From: Closterium sp. NIES-65 | Taxonomy: Eukaryota > Streptophyta > Zygnematophyceae > Desmidiales > Closteriaceae | Direction of reading: 5' to 3' | Assembly (NCBI GenBank): GCA_948144175.1 | Contig: CANXME010000053.1 | Coordinates: forward strand, 1,880,899 to 1,944,898 | DNA length: 64,000 nucleotides | In this document: in pieces, positions 20,251 through 31,862 of the stretch | Position numbering within the stretch: the first letter of the stretch is position 1 | How the letters are laid out: every line of letters starts with the position of its first letter | Program-made: the position numbers and the translations under genes | Notes under the pieces: generated by a model | Told to the model about the DNA's origin: nothing | Seen by the model: the letters and a program-made list of their open reading frames with translations, nothing else | Databases searched by the model: none

Positions 20251-23200
20251 CCCTCCCCCCTCAGGGTGCCGCTCCCTCAGGTGTGTCTCAGGTAGACCCG
20301 GTTGAGCCTGTTGAAGTAGCTGTCGACTCTCGTCCTGCTGTGGGTGCGGAGCCTGGGGGTGCTGAGCCTTGGGGTGCGGAGCCTGGCAGTGCGGAGCCTC
20401 GGGGTGCGGAGCCTGGGGGTGCGGAGCCTGGGGGTGCGGAGCCTGGGGGTGCTGAGCCTTGGGGTGCGGAGCCTAGGGGTGCTTAGCCTGGGAGTACTGA
20501 GCCTGGGAGTGCTGAGCCGCAGAGTTCGGAGTCTAGGGGTTCTTAGTCTGGAGGTCCTGAGCCTGAGGGTCCTACACCTGGCGGAGCCCTCTCCTCGGAG
20601 CAGCTGCGTGAGTGGTACTTCCAGTACTGCAGCCTCAGGAGAGGTACCTCTGGAGCCAGGCATACTACTGGGACTGGTGCTTGTGCTTCTCCTCCTAGCC
20701 GGGAGCTCCCCTCCCGTGAGCGGATCCGTGAGTGGTACGAGCGGCGCTGCACTCTTCGGAGTGGCGCGCCTGGTGTCACGGACCCCGCTGCTGCTGGTGG
20801 TGCTACTGGTGCTGGAGACTGTACTAGTTCTGCTGGTGCTGCGGCCCCAGAGGTTGGAGCTGTTTCTGGTGCTGCGGACCCGGGCGTTGGAGCTACGGCT
20901 GGTGCTGCGGACCCGGGCGCTGGTGCTGCTGCTGGTGCTGAGGACCCAGGCGTTGGAGCTGCTGCTGGTACTGAGGACCCGGGCATTGGAGCTGCTGCTG
21001 GTGCTGAGGACCCTGGCGCTGGTGCTGCTGCTGGAGCTGTGGAGTCGGGCGTTGGAGCTGCTGCTGGTGCGGAGGACCCTGGCGCTGGTGTCTCTGCTGG
21101 TTATGGAGTCGCTGCACGACAGCGGCCGTACTTCGTTCCGCTCCTTCAGCAGGTTCTTGGTCTCCCGCCTTCTCTCGATCCTCCTCCTCCCTTAGAGTGT
21201 CCACAGCCTGTCCAGTCACAGTTACAGTTATAGCCCGCCTCCCCACTGCCTGCTCCTTCTCCCTACACTGGTCCTACTGGAGGTCTTGCTGAGCGTCGTG
21301 AGCCTGCGTCTCGCCCTGCGTCGCCTCTTCGTACTGCTCGCACTAGTGGTCGTGGTTCGCGTGAGCATCCTCCTCCTGTCCCTGGCACGCACCGGATGTC
21401 TCTGCGTCCGTCCACTGCTCCTCTGCATGCCCCTTTGCTTTCTCCTCCTGAGTCCTCTCTTCCTGCTCTTGCCGACCCGGAGTCGGACTCTCTTCGTGCT
21501 GCCAGTCCTACTGTCACGCGTCTCCTTGCTACTGTCGTCACTGACCCTTCTTTTGAGTCCACTGTTGCGTCTGCCCTAGTTGCTGAGCTCGTCGACTTTG
21601 CTGCTCGCTGTCGTCTAGACTACGCTGCTAGTCTTGTCGCTGAGTCTGAGTCTGTCTATCCTCCGTCCGTCGGGGGTGAGTGTGCCCTTGGCACGGATGT
21701 CCTTGAGGACAGGCAGGAGGAGTTCCAGTGTTTGGCTGCTGCTTCACCTCATCTCGTGTCCGTACTGCTTACCCCTGAGGGAGACCCGAATGCACTTGAC
21801 ATCCCGACTCCGCGCTCTTACGCGGAGGCGATAGAGGGTCCTTACTCTTCTCAGTGGCAGGCAGCTATGGACGCAGAGATGGCTTCTTGGAAGTCCACGG
21901 GCACCTTCGTTGACGCTGTCCCCCCTCCTGGGGCGAACATCGTCAGTGGCATGTGGATTTTCAGGGTGAAGCGGCCGCTGGGTTCTCCGCCTATCTTCAA
22001 GGCGCGTTACGTGGCTCGTGGCTTCAGTCAGCGGCAGGGAGTTGACTACTTTCAAACCTTCTCTCCCACCCCGAAGATGACCACTCTTCGGGTACTACTG
22101 CACGTAGTTGCTCACCGTGACTACGAGCTACAATCTCTTGACTTCAGCACTGCTTTCCTGCAGGGCAGCCTGCACGAGGAGATCTGGTTGCGCCGCCCAC
22201 CTGGCTTCACTGGGACTTTTCCTTCTAGCACCCAGTGGAGCCTCCGGCGGCCAGTCTACGGTCTCCGCCAGGCAGCGCGTGAGTGGCACGACACACTGAG
22301 GACTATGCTTGCGGCTCTTGGGTTTGCTCCTTCCACTGCCGACCCGTCGCTGTTTCTACGCACTGACACTTCTCTGCCGCCGTTCTACATCCTCGTGTAC
22401 GTCGACGACTTGGTCTTTGCCACAGCTGACACTGCTGGACTCGCCCACGTGAAGTCCGATCTGCAGAAGAGACACACGTGCACAGACCTGGGTGAACTGC
22501 GCAGCTACCTTGGCCTGCAGATCACCCGGGACAGAGCACGCCACACCATTACCCTGACTCAGTCACACATGGTGCAGCAGGTCCTTCAGCGCTTCGGCTT
22601 CACGTACTCCTCGCCTCAGGCCACTCCTCTGCCTACTCGCCACTCGCTCTCAGCTCTGCCTTCGGATGAGTCCGTAGAGCCGAGTGGCCCGTACCCAGAG
22701 CTTGTTGGCTGCCTCATGTACCTGTAACCTGCACACGACCTGACCTTGCATACCCTCTTGGCATTCTTGCACGCTATGTTGCTCCTGGGAGACACCGACC
22801 AGAGCACATGGCTGCAGCGAAGAGGGTGTTGCGCTACTTGTGCAGTACGTTCGGCATGGGGCTAGTGCTAGGAGGGCGGAGTCCAGTGGTCCTCAGTGGT
22901 CACGCAGACGCTTCTTGGGCTGACGATCAGGCTACGCAGCGGTCGTCACAGGGTTACACCTTCAGCCTTGGTTCCGGCTCTTTTTCGTGGCGGGCTACTC
23001 GCTCGTCTTCTATTCTCGGCTCCAGTTGTGAGGCTGAGATCTACGCAGGGGCCATGGCTGCTCAGGAGCTTCGCTGGCTCACCTACCTGTTGACCGACCT
23101 TGGAGAGCCGCCTAGTTCTCCTCCAATCCTGTACGTAGACAACAAGGCCACGCTGGCCTTGTGTCGAGAGCAGAGACTGGAGCACAGAACAAAACACATT

Positions 23201-23380
23201 GCTCTCCGCTACTTCCTTGCTCGTGAGCTACAGCAGCGTGGTCAGTTGCGGCTTGCGTACGTGGCCTCTGAGGCCAACACTGCTGATGTCTTCACCAAGG
23301 CACTTGCGCCTTGTGATCATCAGCGCTTCTGCACCCAGCTGGGTCTTGTACCTGTCTTTCCTCACTTGCTCACCTCTTGA
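20251..23380 (+). pseudogene. Copia-4 linker, reverse transcriptase and RNase H
   Basis: The linker holds a long AEPGG repeat (20340-20560) with in-frame stops and two REWY-containing modules. The RT section is open from 21396 to 22727 and has an intact YVDD box (22398-22409). A small indel at 22725 breaks the frame just before the TCTRPDLAYP block. RNase H then runs from 22808 to the TGA at 23378-23380 with its acidic residues present. Confidence 0.87.
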
Positions 23381-23589
23381 CCTTGCTTGTACTGTTACAT
23401 ATATATATACCTGCTCTTGCTTGTCTAGCCTTTTATATGTATGTACTCATGCATGTGAACTGGCCTTGTGGCCTTGAACTTGTGCTCGGAATGTGTGGTG
23501 ACTTTGTGATCCACCCTGAGCTTGCTTTGCTTGCTTTACTTCACTGGACTTGTGACCCCTAGTTCTTCCCCACTTCGCCTATGGAGGTG
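23381..23589 (+). other. Copia-4 3' noncoding region
   Basis: Contains the same noncoding block as Copia-2, -5 and -6 (about 23455-23560) and ends in the polypurine-like CCTATGGAGGTG before the LTR. Confidence 0.6.
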
Positions 23590-23721
23590 TGTCAAACATT
23601 ATATATGTTGTGCTTGTTTAGGCTACAGTGGGTTAGCCTATAGGGGGTACACAATTCTAGGGTTAGGTACTTGTACTGATTTCACTGTTAGTTCAATCAT
23701 TCCTGTTCATTCATTTCAACA
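23590..23721 (+). repeat. LTR shared by Copia-4 (3') and Copia-5 (5')
   Basis: 132 bp, TGTCAAACAT to TTTCAACA. It has a polypurine tract on its left and a Copia-type leader on its right. The tRNA primer site expected after it is lost: the next bases already match the GTGGGAAC part of the leader. One LTR serving two elements points to recombination within a tandem array. Confidence 0.82.
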
Positions 23722-23989
23722 CCCCTGTGGGAACTGTTCCTAGGGCCCACCACCTTTTTTTTCCTGCTCGGAGCGCGCTCTACTCTGCCCGAGTCGCGCT
23801 CCCCTCTTTCGACCCTGTCGCGCCGCCTTAGCAGCCCCGTCGTGTCGCCCTCGCGGCCATGTCACGTCGCGCCGCCCTAGCGGCCGCGTCAAGTCGCCCT
23901 CGCGGCCCCGATCCGCCGCCCTCGCGGCTCCGTCGCTTCGCGCCGCCCTCTCGGCCCGTTCGCGCCGCCCTAGCGGCCCTTTCGTGCCG

Positions 23990-24690
23990 CCCTGGCGGCC
24001 TCTTCAAGCTGCCCTCGCGACCCCCCTCCTAGCCGCCCTAGCGGCCCCGTTGCCTACCCCTGCGGCCCCGGCACCGCCCTTTCCGGCCCCATCGCCGCAC
24101 TTCCCAGCCTCGGCGCCGCCTCTGCTGGCCCTGTCGCCTACCCTGCGGCCCCGGCGCCTACTCTGCGACCCCGGCGCCTACCCTGCGGCCCCGTCGCCTA
24201 CCGTGCGGCCCCGGCGCCTACCGTGCGGCCCCGGCGCCTACCATGCGGCCCCGTCGCCTACCTTGCGGCCCCGGCGCCTACCCTGCGGCCCTGTCGCCTA
24301 CCCTGCGGCCCCGGCACCTACCCTGCGGCCCCGGCGCCTACTCTGCGGCCCCGGCGCTACCCTTCCCAGCCTGCGTGGGCCTCTACCGGCCCCGCCGCCG
24401 TCCCCACGCGGCCCCGCCGTCACCAACGAGCCGTCGGCGCCGTCGAGCCACTGCCGAGCCGCCCGAGCCACCCGAGCCGCCCGAGCCGCCACGCCACCTG
24501 AGCCGCCCGAGCCGCCTGAGCCGCCGTGTTGCTGAGCTACTGAGCCACAGTACCGCCGAGCCGTCGAGCCGCCAGAGCCGCCGAGTCGCCGAGCCGCAAT
24601 TGCTGCTGAGCCGCCGTACCGCCGAGTCGCCCGAGCCGCCAGAGCCGCCGAGTCGCCGAGCAACATTTCCTGCCGAGCCGCCAAGCCGCC
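23990..24690 (+). repeat. GC-rich tandem repeats in the Copia-5 leader
   Basis: About 24140-24350 repeats a 20-bp unit (GCCTACCCTGCGGCCCCGGC with variants). About 24440-24690 repeats GAGCCGCC words. Position and composition match the Copia-3 leader, but unit and period differ. Confidence 0.75.
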
Positions 24691-24765
24691 CTGTCCGGTA
24701 AGAGCAGCGCCTCTATCACTGCACTGCCCTTACCCTACTGTTCGCGCTGCTAGTCTACTGCTGTC

Positions 24766-26193
24766 ATGACTACCCCTAGTGTCCTCGCTTTTGACGCTGA
24801 GGGTCGGGCCATTGACTTTGACGTCTGGGTAGATGACCTGCACCTTTTCCTACATTGCGATAGGGCAGACGGTCTCTCCCTCTTTGACCTCACTTCTGGT
24901 GCCTCTCCTGCCCCTGCTGCTGATGCTGACGCCACTGTTCGCTCACAGTGGGCCACACGCGATGCTGCTGCACGTCTTGCTGTGCCTCGCCACTTGCCAA
25001 CCTCTGAGCGTGCACACTTTAGCGAGTACAAGAGTGCTCAGACCTTGTACGACGCTGTAGTTGCACGCTACTCCTCCCCTGCCACTGCTGCACTAAGCCG
25101 CCTCATGCTACCGTACCTCTTCCCTGACCTTGCTGCCTTACCCACACTCGCTGACCTCATTACGCACCTCCGCACTAGTGACACTCGCTACCGCGCTGCG
25201 CTTCCTGCTGAGTTCTACGCCAAGAACCCCCCCCCCATGTACATCACCCTCTACTACATAGTCACTCGGCTCCCTGACTCTCTCCGCGTAGTTAGGGACC
25301 ACTTCCTCTCAGTTTGCCCCACCACCCTCACCGTTGACCTCCTCGAGAAGGCCCTCCTAGCGGTAGAGAAGAGCATAGTCGCTGTGGGAGCCTCTCGTGG
25401 TGACCCTCGCACCCCCATCTTTGAGGGGTGTTCCCCCTCCCCCCTTTTGCCCTCTGTTGCCTCTGCTGCTGCGGCCGACCTCGTTGGTTTCGAGTTGGTC
25501 GGCGCTGTGTCTGCCCCGAGCGGGAGACGCCGCACCGGCAAGGGCAAGGGGGGCAAGGGCGCTGGAGGGGCTCGAGGGGGTGGCAGAGGTGGCGATGGCG
25601 GCAGTGGAGGGGGTGGGGGTGGTGGTGGGAGTGGTGGCGGGGGTGGAGGTGTCGGTGGCGGCAGTGGAGGCGGAGGCGGAGGCGGCGGTGGCGGTGGGGG
25701 CGGAGGTGGCGGAGGTGGCGGCAGAGGAGGAGGCGGCGGCGGAGGAGGCGGAGCTGGTCGGGGTGGCGCTGCGCAGAGGGTCGGCTCCGGTGGTGGTCAG
25801 CGCCAGCAGCAGCAGCAGCAGCAGCGCACTCGTGACATCCCCTCCCCTCAGCAGCTCCGTGAGTGGTACACTTCACGCCAGCGGGGTGGGGGTACTGGTC
25901 CGTGCACCTACGTCCTACGCACCGGCGACCGCGCGGGTGAGCAGTGCGGGGGTGCGCACTCCACCCAGCGCTGCTTTGGCCGTCTGACGGACGCTTGGCG
26001 TCACCAGTTCCCTGAGGCCACTGAGATCCCTCGCTGGGGCGAGCTGTCTAGGGTGGGAGTAGCTATCTTTGACCTTGACTTTGATGCTATTCTTGCTGCC
26101 ATGTATGCTGTGACTATTAGTGATGAGGGTGACTGTTACCGGTGCTTTCCGCCCGACCCGGGCATTGAGACTGCTGCTCTAGGTACCTGGTGA
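24766..26193 (+). CDS. Copia-5 gag, 475 open codons
   Basis: The best preserved gag of the window. The gag core spans residues 1-220 (blocks WATRDAAARL, RYSSPATAALSRLMLPYLFP, PPPMYITLYYIVTRLPDSLR). Then come a basic SGRRRTGKGKGGKG segment, a poly-Gly tract of about 80 residues, a Gln run, PQQLREWY and the zinc-like motif with C-x13-C-x3-H-x4-C spacing. The frame is lost at about 26186, where one base differs from Copia-3, leading to TGA at 26191-26193. Gag would assemble the cytoplasmic particle. The natural product is probably the gag-pol polyprotein, so the C-terminus is artificial. Confidence 0.8.
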   Translation: MTTPSVLAFDAEGRAIDFDVWVDDLHLFLHCDRADGLSLFDLTSGASPAPAADADATVRSQWATRDAAARLAVPRHLPTSERAHFSEYKSAQTLYDAVVARYSSPATAALSRLMLPYLFPDLAALPTLADLITHLRTSDTRYRAALPAEFYAKNPPPMYITLYYIVTRLPDSLRVVRDHFLSVCPTTLTVDLLEKALLAVEKSIVAVGASRGDPRTPIFEGCSPSPLLPSVASAAAADLVGFELVGAVSAPSGRRRTGKGKGGKGAGGARGGGRGGDGGSGGGGGGGGSGGGGGGVGGGSGGGGGGGGGGGGGGGGGGGRGGGGGGGGGAGRGGAAQRVGSGGGQRQQQQQQQRTRDIPSPQQLREWYTSRQRGGGTGPCTYVLRTGDRAGEQCGGAHSTQRCFGRLTDAWRHQFPEATEIPRWGELSRVGVAIFDLDFDAILAAMYAVTISDEGDCYRCFPPDPGIETAALGTW

Positions 26194-27766
26194 GGCTGCT
26201 GCTCTAGGTGCTAGCGAGGCTCTTGCTGTAGGTGCCAGTGTGTCTGCTTCCTCAGGTGCTGGTGAGTCTGCTCTCTCAGGTACCGCGCCGGCTTCGGCCT
26301 CCCACACCTTCACCCTTGACTCGGGGGCTTCTCGCTCCTTCTTTCGAGACCGCACCACACTCACGCCGCTTGGCCAGCCAGTTGCAGTCTCCCTGGCAGA
26401 CCCCTCTGGGGGTCCTGTCCTTGCTCACTTCTCCACTGTCCTCCCGTGTCCGGCGGCCCCCTCTGGCACCCTGTCTGGTCTTTACCTCCCCTCGTTCTCT
26501 ACAAACTTGGTGAGTGGTGCTGACCTACAGGATGCGGGGGTTCACCAGTTCACTCCTGCGAGTCAGCGGGTGACCCACTGCACGGACGCTCGGACAGGCC
26601 GACACCTGGCCACGTTTACACGTCGGCCGGAGTCGAGCCTATACACACTGACCACTGAGTCTCCTCCTGTCACTGCGTCTGGTCAGGTAGCTGCGTCGGG
26701 TCAGGTGTTTGCTGCAGCGTCCGGGTCTGGTCCTGAGTCTGCCCCCTGCTCGTGTCGCCTCCTGTCTCACGAGACTCTCCTTTGGCACCACCGCCTTGGT
26801 CACCCCTCCCTGCTTCGTCTCCGAGGCATGGCCTCTCGTGTCCTTGTCTCTGGTCTTCCCCGGTCCCTCCCTCCCCTTCCCCCGGGGCCGGCCCCTGCCT
26901 GTGTCCCCTGCGTCGAGGGGCGGCAGCGTGCTGCCCCTCACTCCTCCCAGTTTCCTCCGACAGAGGCCCCGCTGCGGATGCTTCACATGGACGTGTGGGG
27001 CCCAGCCCGCGTCTGTGGACAGGGTCACGAGCGCTACTTCCTGCTGGTGGTTGACGGCTACTCGCGTTACACCACAGTCTTCCCCTTGCGCAGCAAGGGT
27101 GATGTCACTGAGGTGTTGATCGACTGGATCCGCGCAGGTCGTCTCCAGCTCAGGCAGAGCTTCGGCTCGGACTTTCCTGTTCTGCGTCTGCACTCTGACC
27201 GAGGCGGAGAGTTCTCCTCTGGCCTTCTGCGAGCCTACTGTCGTGCATGAGGCATCCGCCAGACCTTCACGCTTCAGGACTCTCCACAGAGAAATGGGAT
27301 TGCTAAGCGCCGCATTGGCATGGTCATGGACGTCGCCCGTACGTCCATGATGCATGCGGCTGCCCCCCATTTTCTTTGGCCGTTTGCGGTTCGGTACGCG
27401 GCGCATCAGATCAACCTTCAGCCCAGGGTCTCCATGCCGGAGACCTCCCTAGCTTTGTTGTGGACCGGGAAGGTTGGCGATGTGTCTGCGTTCCGTGTCT
27501 GGGGATCTCGGGCGTTTGTCCGCGACTTGTCTGCGGACAAGCTGTCCCCTCGTGCTACTCCTTGCGTCTTCCTTGGCTTCCCCCCTGACGCGCCAGGGTG
27601 GCAGTTCTACCACCCCACCTCTCGCCGTGTTCTGTCCTCCCAGGACGTCACGTTTTACGAGTCGGTCCCCTACTACCGCCTCTTCCCCTACCACACTCCG
27701 TCCCTCCCCCCGCCACTGCTCTTCCTAGTGCGAGGTCCCCCCCCGGTAGACCCCCTCCCCCCTTAG
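26194..27766 (+). pseudogene. Copia-5 protease-integrase with stops
   Basis: Open from about 26240. Protease LDSGASRSFFRD, WHHRLGHPSLLR, HMDVWGP and HSDRGGEF are present; a TGA at 27248-27250 then cuts the integrase just before the glutamate block, which is itself changed (QRNGIAKRR for QQNGIAERR). The frame resumes at 27320 and ends with TAG at 27764-27766. Confidence 0.85.
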
Positions 27767-30746
27767 GGTCCTGCCCCTTTAGGTGTGTCCCAGGTAGACA
27801 CAGTCGAGCCTGTCGAGGTTGCTGGTGACTTTGGTGCTGCTGAGGGTGCTGAGCCTGGCGGTGCTGAGTCTGGGGGTGCTGAGCGTGTGGGTGCTACGCT
27901 TGGGGGTGCTGAGCCTAAGGGTGCTACTACTGGGGGTGCTGAGCGTGGGGGTGCTGAGCCTGGGGGTGCTACGCCTGAGGGTTTTGAGCCTGGGGGTGCT
28001 ACGACTGGGGGTGCTGAGCCTGGGGGTGCTACGCCTGGAGGTGATGAGCCTAGGGGTGCGGAGCTTGAGGGAGTTGGGCCTGCTCGTCTGGCGTCTGGCG
28101 GTACTGTGCCTGAAGGTACTCCGGGTGCTTCGTCTTGGCGGGAGCCACTCTCTCCACAGGAGCTGTGCGAGTGGTTTGCCCGGTGCTAGAGGCGTGCTGC
28201 TGGAGCTGGAGGTTCTTCGGCTACTGAGGGTGCTGGTGTCGCGGGTCCCGGAGGTGCTCGTACTGGGGAGAAGTGGAGTTGCTCGGCCTTCTGGTACGTC
28301 TGGAGCTGGAGCTGCTGAGGGTGTTGGCGCTGAGGCTACTACTGCCGGTCCTGGCGGCGGTCCTGGTGGGGGTGCTACTGGTACTGCTGGAGGTCCTGGA
28401 GCTATTGGAGCTGCTGGGTGTGCTGGAGCTGGAGGTGCTGCTGGCAGTGGTGCTACCACTGGGGGTACTGGTGCTGTCCCTGCTCTGTCTGGAGTCGTCG
28501 CTTGGCTTCGGCCGTACTTCGTTCCGCTCCTTCAGCAGGTTCTTGGTCTTCCGCCTTCTACTGGTCCTCCTCCTCCCTTAGAGTGTCCACAGCCTGTCCC
28601 GTCACAGTTACAATTACAGACAGCCTCCCCACTGCCTTCTCCTTCTCCCTACACTGGTCCTACTGGAGGTCTTGCTGAGCGACGTGACCCTGCGTCTCGC
28701 CCTGCGTCGCCTGTCCGTCCTGCTCGCACTAGTGGTCGTGGTTCGCGTCAGCATCCTCCTCCTGTCCCTGGCATGCACCGGATGTCTCTGCTTCCATCCA
28801 CTGCTCCTCTGCGTGCCCCTTTGCCTTCTCCTCCTGAGTCCTCTCTTCCTGCTCTTGCCGACCCGGAGTCGGACTCTCTTCGTGCTGCCAGTCCTACTGT
28901 CACGCGTCTCCTTGCCACTGTCGTCACTGATCCCTTGAGTCCACTGCTGCGTCTGCCCTAGTTGCTGAGCTCGTCGACTTTGCTGCTTGTTGTCGTCTAG
29001 ACTACGGTGCTAGTCTTGTCGCTGAGTCTGAGTCTGTATGTCCTCCGCCCGTCGGGGGTGAGTGTGCCCTTGGCACGGACGTCCTTGAGGACAGGCAGGA
29101 GGAGTTCCAGTGTTTGGCTGCTACTTCACCTCATCTCGTGTCCGTACTGCTTACCCCTGAGGGAGACCCGGATCCACTTGACATCCCGACTCCGCGCTCT
29201 TACGCGGAGGCGATAGAGGGTCCCTACTCCTCTCAGTGGCAGGCAGCTATGGACACAGAGATGGCTTCCTGGAAGTCCACAGGCACCTACGTTGACGAGG
29301 TTCCCCCGCTTGGGGCAAACATCGTCAGTGGCATGTGGATTTTCAGGGTGAAGCGGCCGCCGGGTTCTCCGCCTGTCTTCAAGGCGCGTTACGTGGCTCG
29401 TGGTTTCAGTCAGCGGCAAGGAGTTGACTACTTTCAGACCTTCTCTTCCACCCCGAAGATGACCACTCTTCGGGTACTGTTGTACATAGCTGCTCACCGT
29501 GACTATGAGCTGCACTCTCTTGACTTCAGCACTGCTTTCTTGCAAGGTTGCCTGCACGAGGAGATCTGGCTGCGTCGCCCACCTGGCTTCACTGGGTCTT
29601 TTCCTCCCGGCACCCAGTGGAGCCTCCGGCGGCCAGTCTACGGTCTCCGCCAGGCACCACGTGAGTGGCACGACACACAAAGGACTACACTTGCGGCTCT
29701 TGGGTTTGCTCCCTCTACTGCCGACCCGTCCCTGTTTCTGCGCACCGACACTTCTTTGCCGCCGTTCTACATCCTCGTGTACGTCGACGACTTGGTCTTT
29801 GCCACAGCGGACACTGCTGGACTCGCCCACGTGAAGTTCGAGCTGCAGAAAAGACACACGTGCACAGACCTGGGTGAACTGCGCAGCTACCTTGGCCTGC
29901 AGATCACCCGGGACAGAGCACGCCGCACCATTACCCTGACTCAGTCACACATGGTGCAGCAGGTCCTTCAGCGCTTCGGCTTCACGTACTCCTCGCCTCA
30001 GGCCACTCCTCTGCCTACTCGCCACTCGCTCTCAGCTCTGCCTTCGGATGAGTCCGTAGAGCCGATTGGCCCGTACCGAGAGCTTGTTGGCTGCCTCATG
30101 TACCTGATGACCTGCACACGACCTGACCTTGCGTACCCTCTTAGCATTCTCGCACGCTATGTTGCTCCTGGGAGACACAGACCAAAGCACATGGCTGCAG
30201 CGAAGAGGGTGTTGCGCTACTTGTGCAGTACATCGAGCATGGGGCTTGTGCTTGGAGGGCAGAGTCCAGTGGTCCTCACTGGGCACGCAGACGCTTCTTG
30301 GGCTGACGATCAGGCTACGCAGCGGTCATCACAGGGTTACACCTTCAGCCTTGGTTCCGGCTCTGTTTCGTGGCGGGCTACCCGCTCGTCTTCTGTTCTC
30401 GTCTCCAGTTGTGAGGCTGGGATCTACGCAGGAGTTTCGCTAGCTCACCTACCTGCTGACTGACCTCGGAGAGCCGCCTCATTCTCCTCCAGTGCTGTAC
30501 GTAGACAACAAGGCCATGCTGGCCTTGTGTCGAGAGCAGAGACTGGAGCACAGAACAAAGCACATTGCTCTTCGCTACTTCCTTGCTCGTGAGCTACAGC
30601 AGTGTGGTCCGCTGCGCCTTGCGTACGTGGCCTCTGAGGCCAACACTGCTGATATCTTCACCAAGGCGCTTGCGCCTTGTGATCATCAGCGCTTCTGTAT
30701 TCAGCTGGGTCTTGTGCCTGCCTTGCCTCACTTGCTCACCACTTGA
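27767..30746 (+). pseudogene. Copia-5 linker, reverse transcriptase and RNase H
   Basis: The linker has repeats of the GGAEPGGATP type, a TAG at 28187-28189 and an indel near 28930. The RT frame 29114-30463 is open for 449 codons with YVDD at 29780-29791. A deletion of about 22 bp at 30430, inside the AEIYAGAMAAQEL block of RNase H, shifts the frame; the last part resumes and ends TGA at 30744-30746. Confidence 0.87.
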
Positions 30747-30955
30747 CCTTGTTTGTAGTGTTACATATATATATACACCTGCTCTTGCTTGTCTAGCCTT
30801 ACATATATATGTGTAATCCTGCATGTAAACTGGCCTTGTGGCCTTGAACTTGTGCTCGGAATGTGTGGTGACTTTGTGATCCACCCTGAGCTTGCTTTGA
30901 TTTGCTTGACTGGTCTTGTGACCCCTTGTTCTCCCCCACTTTGCCTATGGGGGTG
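30747..30955 (+). other. Copia-5 3' noncoding region with conserved block
   Basis: About 30824-30925 matches the block in Copia-2, -4 and -6. The polypurine-like TATGGGGGTG lies at the end, directly before the LTR. Confidence 0.6.
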
Positions 30956-31080
30956 TGTCAGATTTATATGACATAGCTGTTGTAGGCTATAGTGGGGTAG
31001 CACATACGGGGTACGACTTTCTAGGGTTTGTACTTGTACCCAACTTTCCCTTAGTCAATTCATTCTCGTTCATTTTCTCA
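30956..31080 (+). repeat. Copia-5 3' LTR
   Basis: 125 bp, TGTCAGATTT to CATTTTCTCA. It retains the GGCTATAGTGGGGTAG and CGGGGTACGA core. It marks the right end of the retroelement block; host sequence follows. Confidence 0.8.
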
Positions 31081-31862
31081 GGGGGTAGTGTAAGGAATTT
31101 TCCTTGATTCCTTATCGAGTTGACTGCTACGCGTACAGCCCGATTTTCGGACTTCGCACGTTCGGCTGATTTCAACGCTGCCGAGGCTCCTCGCGTTGCC
31201 TTCGGCATTTTCCATTGCCAATCCTGCACCCCAACCTCGCTTGCCCGAGGTTTCCTCCTAGCTAGGCCAACCCCTACATTAGTCTGTGCCTTCATTGTAT
31301 TCTCATTTGAGTTAATCACAGTCTCGTTATGCGTTTACCTGCGCACTCTCTTTTACAACTCATAACAATGGAGCTGAACAATTGCTGCAAATTTATAGAT
31401 ATACTTATAGCCATGGCGTAACTGCTGATCCTGGTGAGAATGTATTCCCAGTCGGTGAGCTCAAAGGCGATTTATAGGTGGCTTTCCACCATCGGAATGG
31501 CGAGGCGGAAGGGACAAAGCCAGGAATTCCCTTTCTCTCCCGCCTTCCATTCCCCCCTAGACTGTTCCCCTGATCCCCTTTCCGCACCTTCCTTACCCCG
31601 CACTTTCTTCCCCGCCCCGTCGTTCCCCGCACTTTCCCCTCCTCTCCCTCCTTCCTCTACTCACAAACAACCCCTTTCCCCCTCGTCCCGCCCCCGCTTC
31701 TCCTCCCTTGCCCATCTCCCAACCCTAACTCAAATCTGCTCCTCGTTCCATAGTCTCTTTCTTTCCTTCCCTTCTCTCGCGGAGTGGGACCGAGTAGGGT
31801 AACACTTAGCAGGAACATCAGTAGCGCGCACCCATCCCGCACTATTATACCCAGCAGCAGCC
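31081..31862 (+). promoter_or_regulatory. RPL4 upstream region with telo-box
   Basis: 782 bp between the Copia LTR and the RPL4 ATG. 31500-31780 is strongly pyrimidine-rich on this strand. AACCCTAA at 31721-31728 matches the telo-box known from promoters of plant ribosomal protein genes. Pyrimidine-rich leaders are common in ribosomal protein mRNAs. No gene is seen; the transcription start is not determined. Confidence 0.5.

Larger units (their letters stand above)
18904..23589 (+). mobile_element. Copia-4: 3' part of a Ty1/copia element
   Basis: It starts inside the protease domain right after the gypsy fragment and runs through integrase, linker, RT, RNase H and the 3' noncoding block to an LTR that also serves as the 5' LTR of Copia-5. 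5' LTR, leader and gag are missing. It is a distinct subfamily from Copia-3, with several different integrase residues. Confidence 0.88.
23722..31080 (+). mobile_element. Copia-5: nearly full-length Ty1/copia element
   Basis: Leader, gag, protease, integrase, linker, RT, RNase H, 3' block and LTR are all present in order, about 7.4 kb. Gag is open, but at least four lesions break pol. Its two LTRs (23590 and 30956) differ clearly, so the copy is either old or recombinant. No matching target duplication is visible at the outer ends. Confidence 0.9.
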
